64,000 bases of DNA from Ureibacillus sinduriensis BLB-1 = JCM 15800 (GTDB lineage: Bacteria > Bacillota > Bacilli > Bacillales_A > Planococcaceae): contig NZ_JPVO01000042.1 of assembly GCF_000772955.1 (NCBI RefSeq), positions 46,178 to 110,177 on the forward strand, in the 5' to 3' direction. Below the pieces are notes generated by a model, which searched no databases, had not been told where the DNA came from, and saw nothing but the letters and a program-made list of their open reading frames with translations. The position numbers were made by a program, and so were the translations under genes. Shown in pieces: positions 8,873 through 18,185 of the stretch (position 1 is the first letter of the stretch; each line of letters opens with the position of its first letter).

Positions 8873-10495
8873 ATGCGTTCAAATTATGTTGTGTCATTGA
8901 AGGAAACAAGGAACCCACTGGAGGATATCGTGGTTCCTGTTGATAAAAGAATCGGTTACATCGAAGGGCAAACTCCTGTGATACCTATTTATTTTTATCG
9001 TTTACTTGGTGTGGAGGGTGACGAAGAGAACGATTTAAACATATATAGAAATGAATTATTTCGACTAAACGAACAGTTGACTCAAAAGGGGCGTTATGTG
9101 CGGTTTGATGGGCCGATACTTACTCCGCAAAACAATGAAATGAGCTATTTTAAAAATTTTATCGGCTCAAACTTAACACAGGATAAAGTCGCCTTGAGAA
9201 AGCAAGGTATATCCTTATTCTTCAACTCCAGAATCTTTTATGGCCACAGTCTTTATCGCGCCATACATTTAGCGTTACAACAAGTTCTCGATCTTTTTCT
9301 TAAAAACGAGTCTTTTGTCAATACGTCAAAAATGGAGACATTTGTTGTAAAGATGTTGATTTGGCTGCAGCGTATTATGCCAAATCTTTTTCCATCGAGT
9401 CAAATTCCAAATGATATACCAAAAATATTCTTCTATGGGGATATTAAAGCCCATGAAGTATATTTCCTGATTTTCCTTTCTTTAATTGGAATGGATGTGC
9501 TTTATATTCATACAGATAAGGTTAAAGAACAGAGGTTCTCGCAAATCGATCCATCTGACACATTCTCCAAAAAGATGGAATACCCAAACAGCTTCCCACT
9601 TGAACCTTTCCCATCTGAAGAGAGAAGGGTTAGGAAGAAAACGGTGACATATGAAGCGAAAGAAGAAATCGAAAGCTTCTTATATGGGGAAGATGTTGGA
9701 TTGTTCAAAACAAGACAGTATGAAGAGGGATTAACAAAACCGATCACGTTAAGAACGACTCATGATGAAATGAAAATTCTATGGCATGAAGATGCAAAAA
9801 TCAGACCGGAATTTGAAGTGGAGAATGATACCGTGTTTGTCCCAAATTTGTTTGTGAAAGTAAGTGGCACTTATCCAGTTCTTGATGAATATTGGAATGA
9901 ATTATTTGAGCTCAAAGGTACTGTCAATACGGTGTTTAAAGAAAAAGTCGACTTCACACCGATAACTTACAGCAGGCAAGAAATGTACTCCACTTCATTT
10001 ATTTTGGATGAAAAGGAATTAATAGATAAGGAAAAGTTGTTTAAGCACCCTTTATATAAACTATCGTATTTAAATCAAACAGTTCAGGATTTCATTGTGA
10101 GCAAAATAAACGAACTGATCAGATCGGATATGTTCATGCAGGAAATGACTACCGATTTAAGGGTCAAAATCCTCATGACCATCATTACGATGGAAAAAGA
10201 ATTTTTAAGATTAATTGAATCTTTTGATTTTACGGGAAAGGTTCCCAAAATCGTGGTATACAATAATAAACCTGATAACTTTACCGAAACGGACATTATT
10301 CTGCTTTGCTTTTTTAATTTGGTGGGGGCCGATATACTTATATATACGCCAACCAATTATAATAATATTGAGGCGTGGATAAATCACAATTACTTTGATG
10401 TCCACCAATTACCATCCGTACAATTTGATTTGGAAATCCCAAAAGAGTTGCCTAAGTCAAAAACAAGCTTTTTCAAAAAACTGTTTAAACGATAA
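8873..10495 (+). CDS. yceG: YceG-type protein of the tellurite/stress-resistance module
   Basis: A 540-aa protein, close in length and sequence to Bacillus YceG, the 'biosynthetic module' component that accompanies TerD/TelA stress-resistance genes. The protein is visibly duplicated. A unit near residues 180-215 (PKIFFYGDIKAHEVYFLIFL then LIGMDVLYIHT) is matched by one near 455-490 (PKIVVYNNKPDNFTETDIIL then LVGADILIYTP). Each is preceded by a matching helical stretch (FVVKMLIWLQRI versus LRVKILMTIITM). No catalytic motif is certain. The gene is 29 bp from yceH, in the same order as in Bacillus, but the terD-like yceCDEF genes are not next to it. The C terminus ends in a basic FFKKLFKR tail similar to a segment in YceH. 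Confidence 0.85.
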   Translation: MRSNYVVSLKETRNPLEDIVVPVDKRIGYIEGQTPVIPIYFYRLLGVEGDEENDLNIYRNELFRLNEQLTQKGRYVRFDGPILTPQNNEMSYFKNFIGSNLTQDKVALRKQGISLFFNSRIFYGHSLYRAIHLALQQVLDLFLKNESFVNTSKMETFVVKMLIWLQRIMPNLFPSSQIPNDIPKIFFYGDIKAHEVYFLIFLSLIGMDVLYIHTDKVKEQRFSQIDPSDTFSKKMEYPNSFPLEPFPSEERRVRKKTVTYEAKEEIESFLYGEDVGLFKTRQYEEGLTKPITLRTTHDEMKILWHEDAKIRPEFEVENDTVFVPNLFVKVSGTYPVLDEYWNELFELKGTVNTVFKEKVDFTPITYSRQEMYSTSFILDEKELIDKEKLFKHPLYKLSYLNQTVQDFIVSKINELIRSDMFMQEMTTDLRVKILMTIITMEKEFLRLIESFDFTGKVPKIVVYNNKPDNFTETDIILLCFFNLVGADILIYTPTNYNNIEAWINHNYFDVHQLPSVQFDLEIPKELPKSKTSFFKKLFKR

Positions 10496-10524
10496 ATCAC
10501 TTCTAACTAAAAGGAGGAAGTAAG

Positions 10525-11619
10525 ATGGAAATAGCAAATGATATAGTTCAATTACCGAATGAATTGCAACAAAAAACAGAGGAGATTAAAAAAAAAGTAC
10601 AATACGCACCGGAAGTGCAAGTGATCATCCGCCAGCTTGATATTGAGAATCTTAACTCAATCGTATCATTTGGAAGCCAATCCGCAGTCGAAATCTCAAA
10701 TTTTTCAGACATGTTCTTAAGTTCAATCAGAAGGACGAAGATGGAGGAGGCCAAAGACTTGACTTTGCGCCTTGGTAAAATCATGGAAGTTTTTAATTTG
10801 AATGATTTTGAACAAGAAAAAAAACCAACATTTTTTCAGAAGCTTTTCAAAAAGGCGAAAGATTCCTTGGAAACGATCCATAAAAAATATGAAACTATGC
10901 AGACAGATGTTGAAAAGGTAGGCATTACGCTAAAAAAATTTGAAGCGGATATTTTAAAGGAAAATGACCAACTGGAAACACTATTCCAACATAACTTAGC
11001 TTATTATGAAGAGCTCCAAAAATATATAGCGGCAGGCGAAATGGCCGTTCAGGAAATTTCACGCAAGTTGATCCCCGAATGGGAAGAGAAGGTCAAATAC
11101 TCCGGCAATCAACTGGACCAATTGAAGCTGCAAAATTTGCATCAAGCAAAACAAATGCTCGAACAGCGAATTTACGATTTACAGTTGGCAGAAAATGTCG
11201 CGTTGCAAAGTCTCCCAATGATCAAAATCAACCAGATGGGCAATGATGAATTGGTTCGGAAAATCAATGCTTCATTCATTGTGACGCTCCCATTATTCAA
11301 ACAGGCTTTAATACAATCGGTCGCATTGAAACGACAGCAGGTGAGAGAAAAAGCGCAGCAAGCATTGGATGAAAGAACAAGTGAGGTGCTTGTGCGTAAT
11401 TCAAATAATGCTCAGTTACAAGAAAAAGCGATGGCGCACTTAAGAACCGGGAACTCACTTCAACTGGAGACTCTCGAAAAAACATGGAGTACAATCATGC
11501 AGGGGATTGAGGATGTGAAAAAGATTTATTCGGATACCAGTGAAATGCGGGAACAAGATACGAATAAATTGGAGAAGTTCAAACGAATGTTCGAACAACG
11601 CAAAATGTTGACAGATTAA
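10525..11619 (+). CDS. yceH: TelA/YceH family toxic-anion resistance protein
   Basis: A 364-aa, almost entirely helical protein of the TelA/KlaA family (B. subtilis YceH is 363 aa). Coiled-coil segments cover about residues 110-200 and 285-360. The family motif region around LMQAIxxS appears here as FKQALIQSVALKRQQVREKA. Homologues are linked to tellurite, colicin and envelope-stress resistance and act at the cytoplasmic face, but the biochemical role is unknown. A strong AAAGGAGGAAG ribosome-binding site precedes the ATG. Co-transcribed with yceG; a hairpin terminator follows. Confidence 0.9.
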   Translation: MEIANDIVQLPNELQQKTEEIKKKVQYAPEVQVIIRQLDIENLNSIVSFGSQSAVEISNFSDMFLSSIRRTKMEEAKDLTLRLGKIMEVFNLNDFEQEKKPTFFQKLFKKAKDSLETIHKKYETMQTDVEKVGITLKKFEADILKENDQLETLFQHNLAYYEELQKYIAAGEMAVQEISRKLIPEWEEKVKYSGNQLDQLKLQNLHQAKQMLEQRIYDLQLAENVALQSLPMIKINQMGNDELVRKINASFIVTLPLFKQALIQSVALKRQQVREKAQQALDERTSEVLVRNSNNAQLQEKAMAHLRTGNSLQLETLEKTWSTIMQGIEDVKKIYSDTSEMREQDTNKLEKFKRMFEQRKMLTD

Positions 11620-11631
11620 TAGTATAAAAAT

Positions 11632-11666
11632 AAGCGTATCCACCAAATTTTGGGATACGCTTTTTC
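11632..11666 (+). terminator. Terminator of yceGH
   Basis: AAGCGTATCC and GGGATACGCTT arms followed by TTTT. Confidence 0.85.
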
Positions 11667-11793
11667 TCGTCTGAATTCTTAATAACCCTGCACCCCAAAC
11701 ACTAGAAATACTCCCTAAGGGTGTTCAAAATGATATTTGGCATTCCACTCGACGTATACTACTCTAATTTTTCCCAAGTTTTCAAAACTTCCG

Positions 11794-11822
11794 TTGACAC
11801 AGTTTTTTGAAGCGTTTACAAT
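11794..11822 (+). promoter_or_regulatory. hut operon promoter with overlapping cre-like site
   Basis: TTGACA (11794-11799), a 17-nt spacer and TACAAT (11817-11822) form a near-consensus sigma-A promoter. TTGAAGCGTTTACA (11807-11820) overlaps the -10 and matches most positions of the CcpA cre consensus, including the central AAGCGTT. This predicts carbon catabolite repression of histidine use, as is known for Bacillus hut. Confidence 0.75.
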
Positions 11823-11894
11823 TAAATTAGTTAATAGATATTAGATTATTCAGCAAATTGTATATTTACTTAGAAAACGAAATGAGATGTTCAC

Positions 11895-12338
11895 ATGGCT
11901 TTAAGTAATGATCGCCGTATTGGTAAACACGCCATCCTGCTTTTGCTTTCTGACGACTCGGATGAACATCTTGAGTGGCTCAAGCAATTGAATTGGAAAA
12001 GTTGTACAGGAAAAGTTGGATCGATGGATGCACATAAAGTTGTTGCTGCAATTGAAACGGCGGCAAAAAAAACTGGCGTTATTAACCCGGATTTATATCG
12101 TGAATCACATGCACTATATCATGCGATCATCGAAGCATTGAATGGGATAACTAGAGGTCAAGTGCAAATAGGATCCGTCTTGAGGACAGTAGGTTTATCT
12201 TTTGCCGTTTTACGTGGAAACCCATATGAAAACGAGCATGAGGGAGATTGGGTTGCTGTTTCCTTATACGGGACAATTGGTGCACCTGTTAAAGGATCTG
12301 AGCACGAAACAATCGGTTTAGGCATTAATCACATATGA
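11895..12338 (+). CDS. hutP: HutP, histidine-dependent RNA antiterminator
   Basis: A 147-aa protein (Bacillus HutP is about 150). With L-histidine and Mg2+, HutP forms a hexamer that binds UAG-rich RNA and stops the terminator between hutP and hutH from forming. Conserved blocks are present: the N-terminal [14 protein letters not shown], the central [15 protein letters not shown], the [12 protein letters not shown] core and the C-terminal [12 protein letters not shown], whose histidines contribute to metal and ligand binding. First gene of the operon, followed by the predicted target RNA hairpin at 12347-12413. The ribosome-binding site is weak (GAGATG), with the ATG at 11895. Confidence 0.95.
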   Translation: MALSNDRRIGKHAILLLLSDDSDEHLEWLKQLNWKSCTGKVGSMDAHKVVAAIETAAKKTGVINPDLYRESHALYHAIIEALNGITRGQVQIGSVLRTVGLSFAVLRGNPYENEHEGDWVAVSLYGTIGAPVKGSEHETIGLGINHI

Positions 12339-12346
12339 ATCGCCCA

Positions 12347-12420
12347 TAGTATTTTAGTTAATAGGGGGCTATATCAAGGAATCATTTTTGGTGATTTCTT
12401 TGATATAGCCCCCTTTTCTA
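12347..12420 (+). promoter_or_regulatory. HutP-controlled terminator between hutP and hutH
   Basis: GGGGGCTATATCAA (12364-12377) pairs perfectly with TTGATATAGCCCCC (12400-12413), followed by TTTTCTATT. Just upstream are three UAG triplets at 12347-12349, 12355-12357 and 12362-12364, spaced 5 and 4 nt; the third runs into the stem. HutP is known to recognise UAG triplets spaced by about 4 nt, so histidine-bound HutP should hold this region single-stranded and allow read-through into hutH. Confidence 0.85.
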
Positions 12421-12459
12421 TTGGGTTATTTTACAAAAGGACTGGAAGGGAGACAAATG

Positions 12460-13977
12460 ATGGTTACATTAAACGGTCAAACACTTACATTTTCAGATGT
12501 AAAAAAAGTGTTATACGAAGGAGAAAAAGTTGTTTATTCCGACGAGAGCATGAAAAAGGTGCAGGAAAGCCGAAGAGCAGTTGAAAAAATCGTTTCTGAA
12601 GAGAGAATTGTTTACGGGATTACAACAGGGTTCGGAAAATTTAGTGACGTACTTATAGAGAAGGAGGATGTAGAAGCATTACAGCTTAATTTGATTCGTT
12701 CGCATGCATGCGGGGTAGGTGAGCCGTTTCCGGAGGTGGTGTCGCGCGCGATGATCCTCCTTCGGGCAAATGCTTTATTGAAGGGCTTTTCAGGTGTGCG
12801 TCCCGTAGTTATTGAAAGACTGTTGGAGTTATTGAATGCTGGGGTTCATCCGGTAATTCCCCAGCAAGGATCACTGGGTGCGAGCGGGGACTTGGCGCCG
12901 CTGTCACATTTGGCCTTGGTGCTGATTGGGGAAGGGGAAGTTTTCTATAAAGGAGAAAAAATGTCCGCAATTTCCGCATTAAAGAAAGAATCAATCCTCC
13001 CGCTTACCTTAACGGCCAAAGAAGGCTTGGCCTTGATAAATGGCACACAAGCGATGACTGCAATGGGGGTTATTGCTTACTTGGAAGCAGAAAAGTTGGC
13101 CCATCAAACAGAACTCATTGCATCCGTTACAATCGAGGGGTTACGGGGCATTATTGATGCTTTTGATGAGGATATTCATTTTGCTCGTGGCTATAAAGAG
13201 CAAGTGGAAGTGGCAGAACGGATACGTAAGTATTTGGCCGATAGTTCTTTGACGACAAGACAGGGGGAACTTCGTGTGCAAGATGCTTACTCCATACGTT
13301 GTATTCCTCAAGTGCATGGTGCCACGTGGCAGACATTAAATTATGTGAAAGAGAAATTGGAAATTGAAATGAATGCAGCAACGGATAATCCTTTAATTTT
13401 TAACAACGGCGAAAAAGTTCTATCCGGTGGTAATTTCCACGGTCAACCGATCGCATTTGCGATGGATTTTCTGGCAATCGCCGTAGCGGAACTCGCCAAC
13501 ATATCGGAACGCCGCATCGAACGACTCGTAAATCCGCAACTGAATGACTTGCCACCGTTTCTAAGTCCTGAACCCGGCCTGCAATCAGGTGCAATGATTA
13601 TGCAATATGTTGCGGCATCGCTAGTATCGGAAAACAAAACCTTGGCACACCCGGCAAGTGTCGATTCAATCCCATCATCAGCGAACCAGGAAGATCATGT
13701 AAGTATGGGGACGATCGGGTCCAGACATGCCTATCAAGTTATTACCAATACTCGTCGAGTATTGGCGATAGAAGCCATTTGTGGTCTGCAGGCTGCCGAA
13801 ATACGAGGGAAAGGCAAAATGGCTTCAGCAACACGCGAATTTTTTGACAGTGCCAGAAAAATTGTTTCCTCGATTGACGCCGACCGAGCGTTTTCTCAAG
13901 ATATCGAGGCAATGAATGAATGGTTAAAGAATGGAAGTTTTCAATTCTCAAGATGCGAAGCATTGATGCCTAAATAA
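12460..13977 (+). CDS. hutH: Histidine ammonia-lyase
   Basis: 505 aa; removes ammonia from L-histidine to give trans-urocanate, the first step of degradation. The Ala-Ser-Gly triplet that cyclises to the MIO cofactor lies in [14 protein letters not shown] (about residues 137-150). Other family blocks include GITTGFGKF near 50 and AATDNPL and GNFHGQP near 305-330. AAGGGAG at 12446-12452 supports ATG 12460; the adjacent in-frame ATG at 12457 is possible but too close. It lies behind the HutP terminator, so expression depends on histidine. Confidence 0.97.
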   Translation: MVTLNGQTLTFSDVKKVLYEGEKVVYSDESMKKVQESRRAVEKIVSEERIVYGITTGFGKFSDVLIEKEDVEALQLNLIRSHACGVGEPFPEVVSRAMILLRANALLKGFSGVRPVVIERLLELLNAGVHPVIPQQGSLGASGDLAPLSHLALVLIGEGEVFYKGEKMSAISALKKESILPLTLTAKEGLALINGTQAMTAMGVIAYLEAEKLAHQTELIASVTIEGLRGIIDAFDEDIHFARGYKEQVEVAERIRKYLADSSLTTRQGELRVQDAYSIRCIPQVHGATWQTLNYVKEKLEIEMNAATDNPLIFNNGEKVLSGGNFHGQPIAFAMDFLAIAVAELANISERRIERLVNPQLNDLPPFLSPEPGLQSGAMIMQYVAASLVSENKTLAHPASVDSIPSSANQEDHVSMGTIGSRHAYQVITNTRRVLAIEAICGLQAAEIRGKGKMASATREFFDSARKIVSSIDADRAFSQDIEAMNEWLKNGSFQFSRCEALMPK

Positions 13978-14038
13978 CTTAGTAAGGTAGATGGTTTTAT
14001 AAACGCTTCTTTAAACAAACACTTGGAGGGAAATGAAT

Positions 14039-15715
14039 ATGAAAGAGACAACAAACAAGAAAGTGATCCGTTATAGAGGGTCAAAACTCAATACGAAAGG
14101 TTGGCAACAGGAAGCTGTGCTTCGTATGTTAATGAATAATCTGGATCCGGATGTGGCGGAAAGACCTGAAGATTTGGTGGTGTATGGTGGAATCGGAAAG
14201 GCTGCGCGCAACTGGGAGTCTTTCGACAAAATTGTCCACTCGATAAAAGAGCTAGAAAGTGATGAAACATTGCTTGTTCAATCAGGAAAGCCTGTTGCCA
14301 TTTTTAGAACACACACCGATGCACCACGTGTGCTACTTGCAAATTCCAACATTGTCCCAGCCTATGCAAATTGGGAAACGTTCCATGAGCTAGATAAAAA
14401 AGGGCTGATGATGTATGGTCAAATGACTGCTGGCAGCTGGATCTATATTGGCTCTCAAGGGATCGTCCAAGGAACATATGAGACTTTTGCCGAGTTGGCA
14501 AAACAGCATTTCAACAATACGCTTGCAGGTACCATCACGGTTACGGCAGGTTTGGGTGGGATGGGTGGTGCACAGCCGCTCGCTGTAACGATGAATGGTG
14601 GTGTATGCATCGCAATTGAGGTGGATGAAACTAGAATAGATCGCCGCATTGAAACTCGCTATACAGATGTAAAGGCCTATACATTAGATGAAGCGATTCG
14701 ATTGGCTGAAGAAGCAAAGAGCGAAAGCAAAGCTTTATCGATTGGGTTGTTGGGGAATGCATCGGAAATACTACCTGAAATGATTGCAAGAAACTTCATC
14801 CCGGATGTTCTAACAGATCAAACATCCGCCCACGATCCGCTAAACGGTTATATTCCTAGCGGGATGTCACTGGAAGAAGCAGCACTTCTAAGAAGCTCGA
14901 ATCCAGAGCAATATGTAAAGTTTTCAAAAGCATCGATGGCAACGCATGTAAAAGCAATGCTTGACATGATGGAAAAAGGAGCCATTACTTTCGACTATGG
15001 GAACAACATTCGTCAAGTTGCCAAAGATGAAGGGGTTGCCAATGCATTCGACTTCCCTGGATTCGTTCCAGCATATATTCGTCCACAGTTTTGTGAAGGA
15101 AAGGGACCATTCCGTTGGGTCGCATTATCGGGGGATCCTGAAGATATTTATAAAACAGACAAAGCAATTTTACGGGAATTTAGTGAGAACGAACATTTAT
15201 GCAATTGGATTCGTATGGCGCAAGAAAAAATACAGTTCCAAGGCCTTCCTTCCCGAATTTGCTGGTTGGGTTACGGCGAGCGTGCCCGATTCGGGAAAAT
15301 CATCAACGATATGGTTGCTAGTGGCGAGCTAAAAGCACCTGTTGTAATCGGACGCGATCATTTGGATTCTGGCTCAGTAGCCTCGCCAAATCGCGAAACA
15401 GAAGCGATGAAAGACGGATCGGATGTTGTAGCAGATTGGCCAATTTTAAATGCAATGCTCAACGCAGTTGGAGGTGCTACTTGGGTTTCCGTGCATCACG
15501 GTGGAGGAGTTGGAATGGGATACTCATTACACGCAGGCGTAGTGATTGTCGCGGATGGTACGAAAGAAGCAGCAGCACGTCTTGAGCGAGTATTGACAAC
15601 AGACCCGGGTATGGGAGTCGTACGTCACGCCGATGCGGGTTATGAACTTGCCAAGAAAACGGCACGTGAAAAAGGAATCAAGATGCCGATGCTTGATGAA
15701 GGGGATGACCAGTAA
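14039..15715 (+). CDS. hutU: Urocanate hydratase
   Basis: 558 aa, an NAD-dependent enzyme converting urocanate to 4-imidazolone-5-propionate. Diagnostic stretches are [29 protein letters not shown], the glycine-rich [16 protein letters not shown] and [25 protein letters not shown] at 14025-14030 fits ATG 14039; the ATG at 14033 is only 2 nt away from it. The stop overlaps the hutI start by one base (TAATG), indicating translational coupling. Confidence 0.97.
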   Translation: MKETTNKKVIRYRGSKLNTKGWQQEAVLRMLMNNLDPDVAERPEDLVVYGGIGKAARNWESFDKIVHSIKELESDETLLVQSGKPVAIFRTHTDAPRVLLANSNIVPAYANWETFHELDKKGLMMYGQMTAGSWIYIGSQGIVQGTYETFAELAKQHFNNTLAGTITVTAGLGGMGGAQPLAVTMNGGVCIAIEVDETRIDRRIETRYTDVKAYTLDEAIRLAEEAKSESKALSIGLLGNASEILPEMIARNFIPDVLTDQTSAHDPLNGYIPSGMSLEEAALLRSSNPEQYVKFSKASMATHVKAMLDMMEKGAITFDYGNNIRQVAKDEGVANAFDFPGFVPAYIRPQFCEGKGPFRWVALSGDPEDIYKTDKAILREFSENEHLCNWIRMAQEKIQFQGLPSRICWLGYGERARFGKIINDMVASGELKAPVVIGRDHLDSGSVASPNRETEAMKDGSDVVADWPILNAMLNAVGGATWVSVHHGGGVGMGYSLHAGVVIVADGTKEAAARLERVLTTDPGMGVVRHADAGYELAKKTAREKGIKMPMLDEGDDQ

Positions 15716-16971
15716 TGACAAAACCTATCTGGATTAAGCATGCGTCACAACTTGCAACACTTGCTTCAAATATCAATGGTCCACGCACAAAAGAAGCGAT
15801 GTCCGATCTGGGCATCATCGAAGACGGCAGCATGTGGGTTGAAGATGGGATCATACAAGCTGTAGGCAGTACGAAAGATCTGGAAAAACTCTATTCAGGA
15901 AAGCTTCATGAAGCAGAAGTTGTAAATGCGGCGGGACATCTAATCACGCCGGGATTGGTGGACCCTCACACACATGTTGTTTATGGGGGAAGCCGTGAAC
16001 AGGAATTTGAAATGCGCCTTCAAGGTGCAACCTATATGGATATTATGAATACCGGCGGGGGGATTCATGCGACAACCCGAATGACAAGGGAAGCAACCGA
16101 AGGGGAACTGATTGAGCAAACGACACGCCGGCTCGATTCGTTTTTAGCCCATGGTGTCACAACGATTGAGGGAAAAAGCGGCTATGGCATGAATGTTGAG
16201 ACAGAGCTGAAGCAATTGCGGGTCATGAAAAAACTGCAGGAGCAGCATATGATAGATATCGTTCCGACCTTTATGGGTGCCCATGCCGTGCCACCTGAAT
16301 ATAAGGGACGTGAAGATGAATTTATCGAATACTTGATTCGAGAAATGTTACCGGTAGTAGCCGAGGAAAAACTGGCTGAATTTAATGATGTGTTTTGTGA
16401 AAAAGGCGTTTATACACCCGAGCAATCGGAGCGGATTTTGGAGGCGGGAAAACGTTTTGGGTTGATTCCGAAAATCCACGCAGATGAAATTGAGCCATAC
16501 GGAGGAGCTGAATTGGCCGCCAGAATTGGGGCCATTTCCGCAGAGCATTTGTTAAAGGCGTCCGAAGCCGGTATAAAAGCGATGGCAAACTCCGGTACAA
16601 TTGCGTGTCTTCTTCCAGCTACTGCCTTATATTTGCGAGAAGAAGCGGCAGCAGGCAGGAAAATGATCGACTGTGGAGTGCCTGTGGCGATTTCGACGGA
16701 TTGCAATCCAGGGTCCTCACCAACAACATCCATGCCGCTTGTGATGAATTTGGCCTGTATTTCGATGCGTCTAACGCCTGCTGAAAGCTTGACCGCAGCA
16801 ACTTATAATGCGGCTTGTGCAATCAACCGGCAGGAGCAAGTAGGGTCACTTGAAGTCGGCAAACAGGCAGATATCGTATTATGGAATGTAAAGAGTTACC
16901 AAGAATTGCAATATTTATTTGGCGTCAATCATGTGAAAACGGTTTGGAAAAACGGGGTAAAGGTGGTTTAA
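15715..16971 (+). CDS. hutI: Imidazolonepropionase
   Basis: 418 aa; a metal-dependent amidohydrolase opening the imidazolone ring to give N-formimino-L-glutamate. Metal ligands are visible in VDPHTHVVYGG (HTH at about residue 82), in HAV and HADE blocks (MGAHAVP, KIHADEIEP) and in STDCNPGSSPT. Starts one base inside the hutU stop. Third enzyme of the pathway; no internal irregularity. Confidence 0.97.
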   Translation: MTKPIWIKHASQLATLASNINGPRTKEAMSDLGIIEDGSMWVEDGIIQAVGSTKDLEKLYSGKLHEAEVVNAAGHLITPGLVDPHTHVVYGGSREQEFEMRLQGATYMDIMNTGGGIHATTRMTREATEGELIEQTTRRLDSFLAHGVTTIEGKSGYGMNVETELKQLRVMKKLQEQHMIDIVPTFMGAHAVPPEYKGREDEFIEYLIREMLPVVAEEKLAEFNDVFCEKGVYTPEQSERILEAGKRFGLIPKIHADEIEPYGGAELAARIGAISAEHLLKASEAGIKAMANSGTIACLLPATALYLREEAAAGRKMIDCGVPVAISTDCNPGSSPTTSMPLVMNLACISMRLTPAESLTAATYNAACAINRQEQVGSLEVGKQADIVLWNVKSYQELQYLFGVNHVKTVWKNGVKVV

Positions 16972-16972
16972 T

Positions 16973-17947
16973 ATGAGCGGGCATTGGCTTCAATACCCTG
17001 AATGGACATGGAATATTGCGGAAGAAATGCAACCGACTTATGTTCATCAATGGGTTCAACAACTGAACAATATAACATCTACACCCGATATGATTGTTTA
17101 TGGAGCGCCCATTTCGAGATCGTCCATCAGTGTGTCGGGGGCTTCCCTTTATCCGTCCGAGTTCCGGCGGGCGTGGAAAGGTTTTGCGACATATAATCTG
17201 GATGAAGATGTTGACTTAATCCACTATAAAGTGGCAGATGCCGGTGATGTGGAAATGCATACGACAGATATTCTTTTATCACATCGACGGATTCAAGAGG
17301 CAACAACGTATGTAGCAAAACACTTTCCAAGTTCAACTACTTGCATGATTGGCGGTGACCATTCCACAACTGCGTGTGCGGTTCGGGGGATTAAAGAAGC
17401 TTTTCAAGATGAAACGATAGGGATTTTACAGCTCGATACTCATCTTGATGTGAGAGATCCCAATGAATTGGGGCCTGCAAACGGCACGCCCATCAGACAA
17501 TTAATTGATGGGCAGATTGTCGAGGGTGGGAATGTATTCAATATCGGTTTACATGGCTACTATAATGCAAAGCCTCTCATTGACTATGCAAACGAACACA
17601 ACATCCAAATGGTGACATTAAAGCAAGCACGCAAGAGAGGGCTTATCAAGACAATCCAAGGTGCGCTTGAGCAACTAACGGCAAAAGTTGACCGTATTTA
17701 TGTAACAGTTGATATGGACGTACTTGATATATCAGTTGCACCTGGAGTACCGGCTTCCACTCCGGGTGGTATGACTTCGGTCGAATTGTTTGATAGTCTG
17801 CTAGAAATCGGCAAACACCCAAAAGTCAAGCATGTTGATTTCGTTTGTCTGGATCCAAGCAAAGATTCGGTCGTTGCCGAAACGGTTAAAACCGGGGTGT
17901 ACGCATGGTTGCAATTTGTGACGGGGTGCAATTTGCGGACCGAATAA
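16973..17947 (+). CDS. hutG: Formimidoylglutamase
   Basis: 324 aa, arginase/agmatinase fold; hydrolyses formiminoglutamate to glutamate and formamide. The binuclear Mn ligands are present: GGDHST, LDTHLDVRD and TVDMDVLD, and the PG(V/T)PASTPGG loop follows. Starts 1 nt after the hutI stop region, with AAAGGTGG ribosome-binding site in the end of hutI. It is the last gene of the operon: the histidine permease hutM that closes the Bacillus operon is missing here, and a terminator follows. Confidence 0.96.
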   Translation: MSGHWLQYPEWTWNIAEEMQPTYVHQWVQQLNNITSTPDMIVYGAPISRSSISVSGASLYPSEFRRAWKGFATYNLDEDVDLIHYKVADAGDVEMHTTDILLSHRRIQEATTYVAKHFPSSTTCMIGGDHSTTACAVRGIKEAFQDETIGILQLDTHLDVRDPNELGPANGTPIRQLIDGQIVEGGNVFNIGLHGYYNAKPLIDYANEHNIQMVTLKQARKRGLIKTIQGALEQLTAKVDRIYVTVDMDVLDISVAPGVPASTPGGMTSVELFDSLLEIGKHPKVKHVDFVCLDPSKDSVVAETVKTGVYAWLQFVTGCNLRTE

Positions 17948-17983
17948 TTTTGGTGTTTTGAACTTCATTGCAATTCCCTGATG

Positions 17984-18031
17984 AAAGATACTATTGGCTA
18001 GTTTTTGCAGCTTATAGTATCTTTATTTTTT
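17984..18031 (+). terminator. Terminator of the hut operon
   Basis: AAAGATACTAT and ATAGTATCTTT arms with a 19-nt loop, then ATTTTTT. Confidence 0.85.
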
Positions 18032-18185
18032 ATATAAATCGGGTACCCCCGTTTATGTGCATTCGTAGATTGTTCGAAGAATGATGATAGAAGCTCCTTT
18101 TTGAACAATTAGTTAATTAAATAATCAATATTGAAGATAATAGCTATATAGGAATTTTAATAATAATTGTCCGTAGGAGGAGTGT

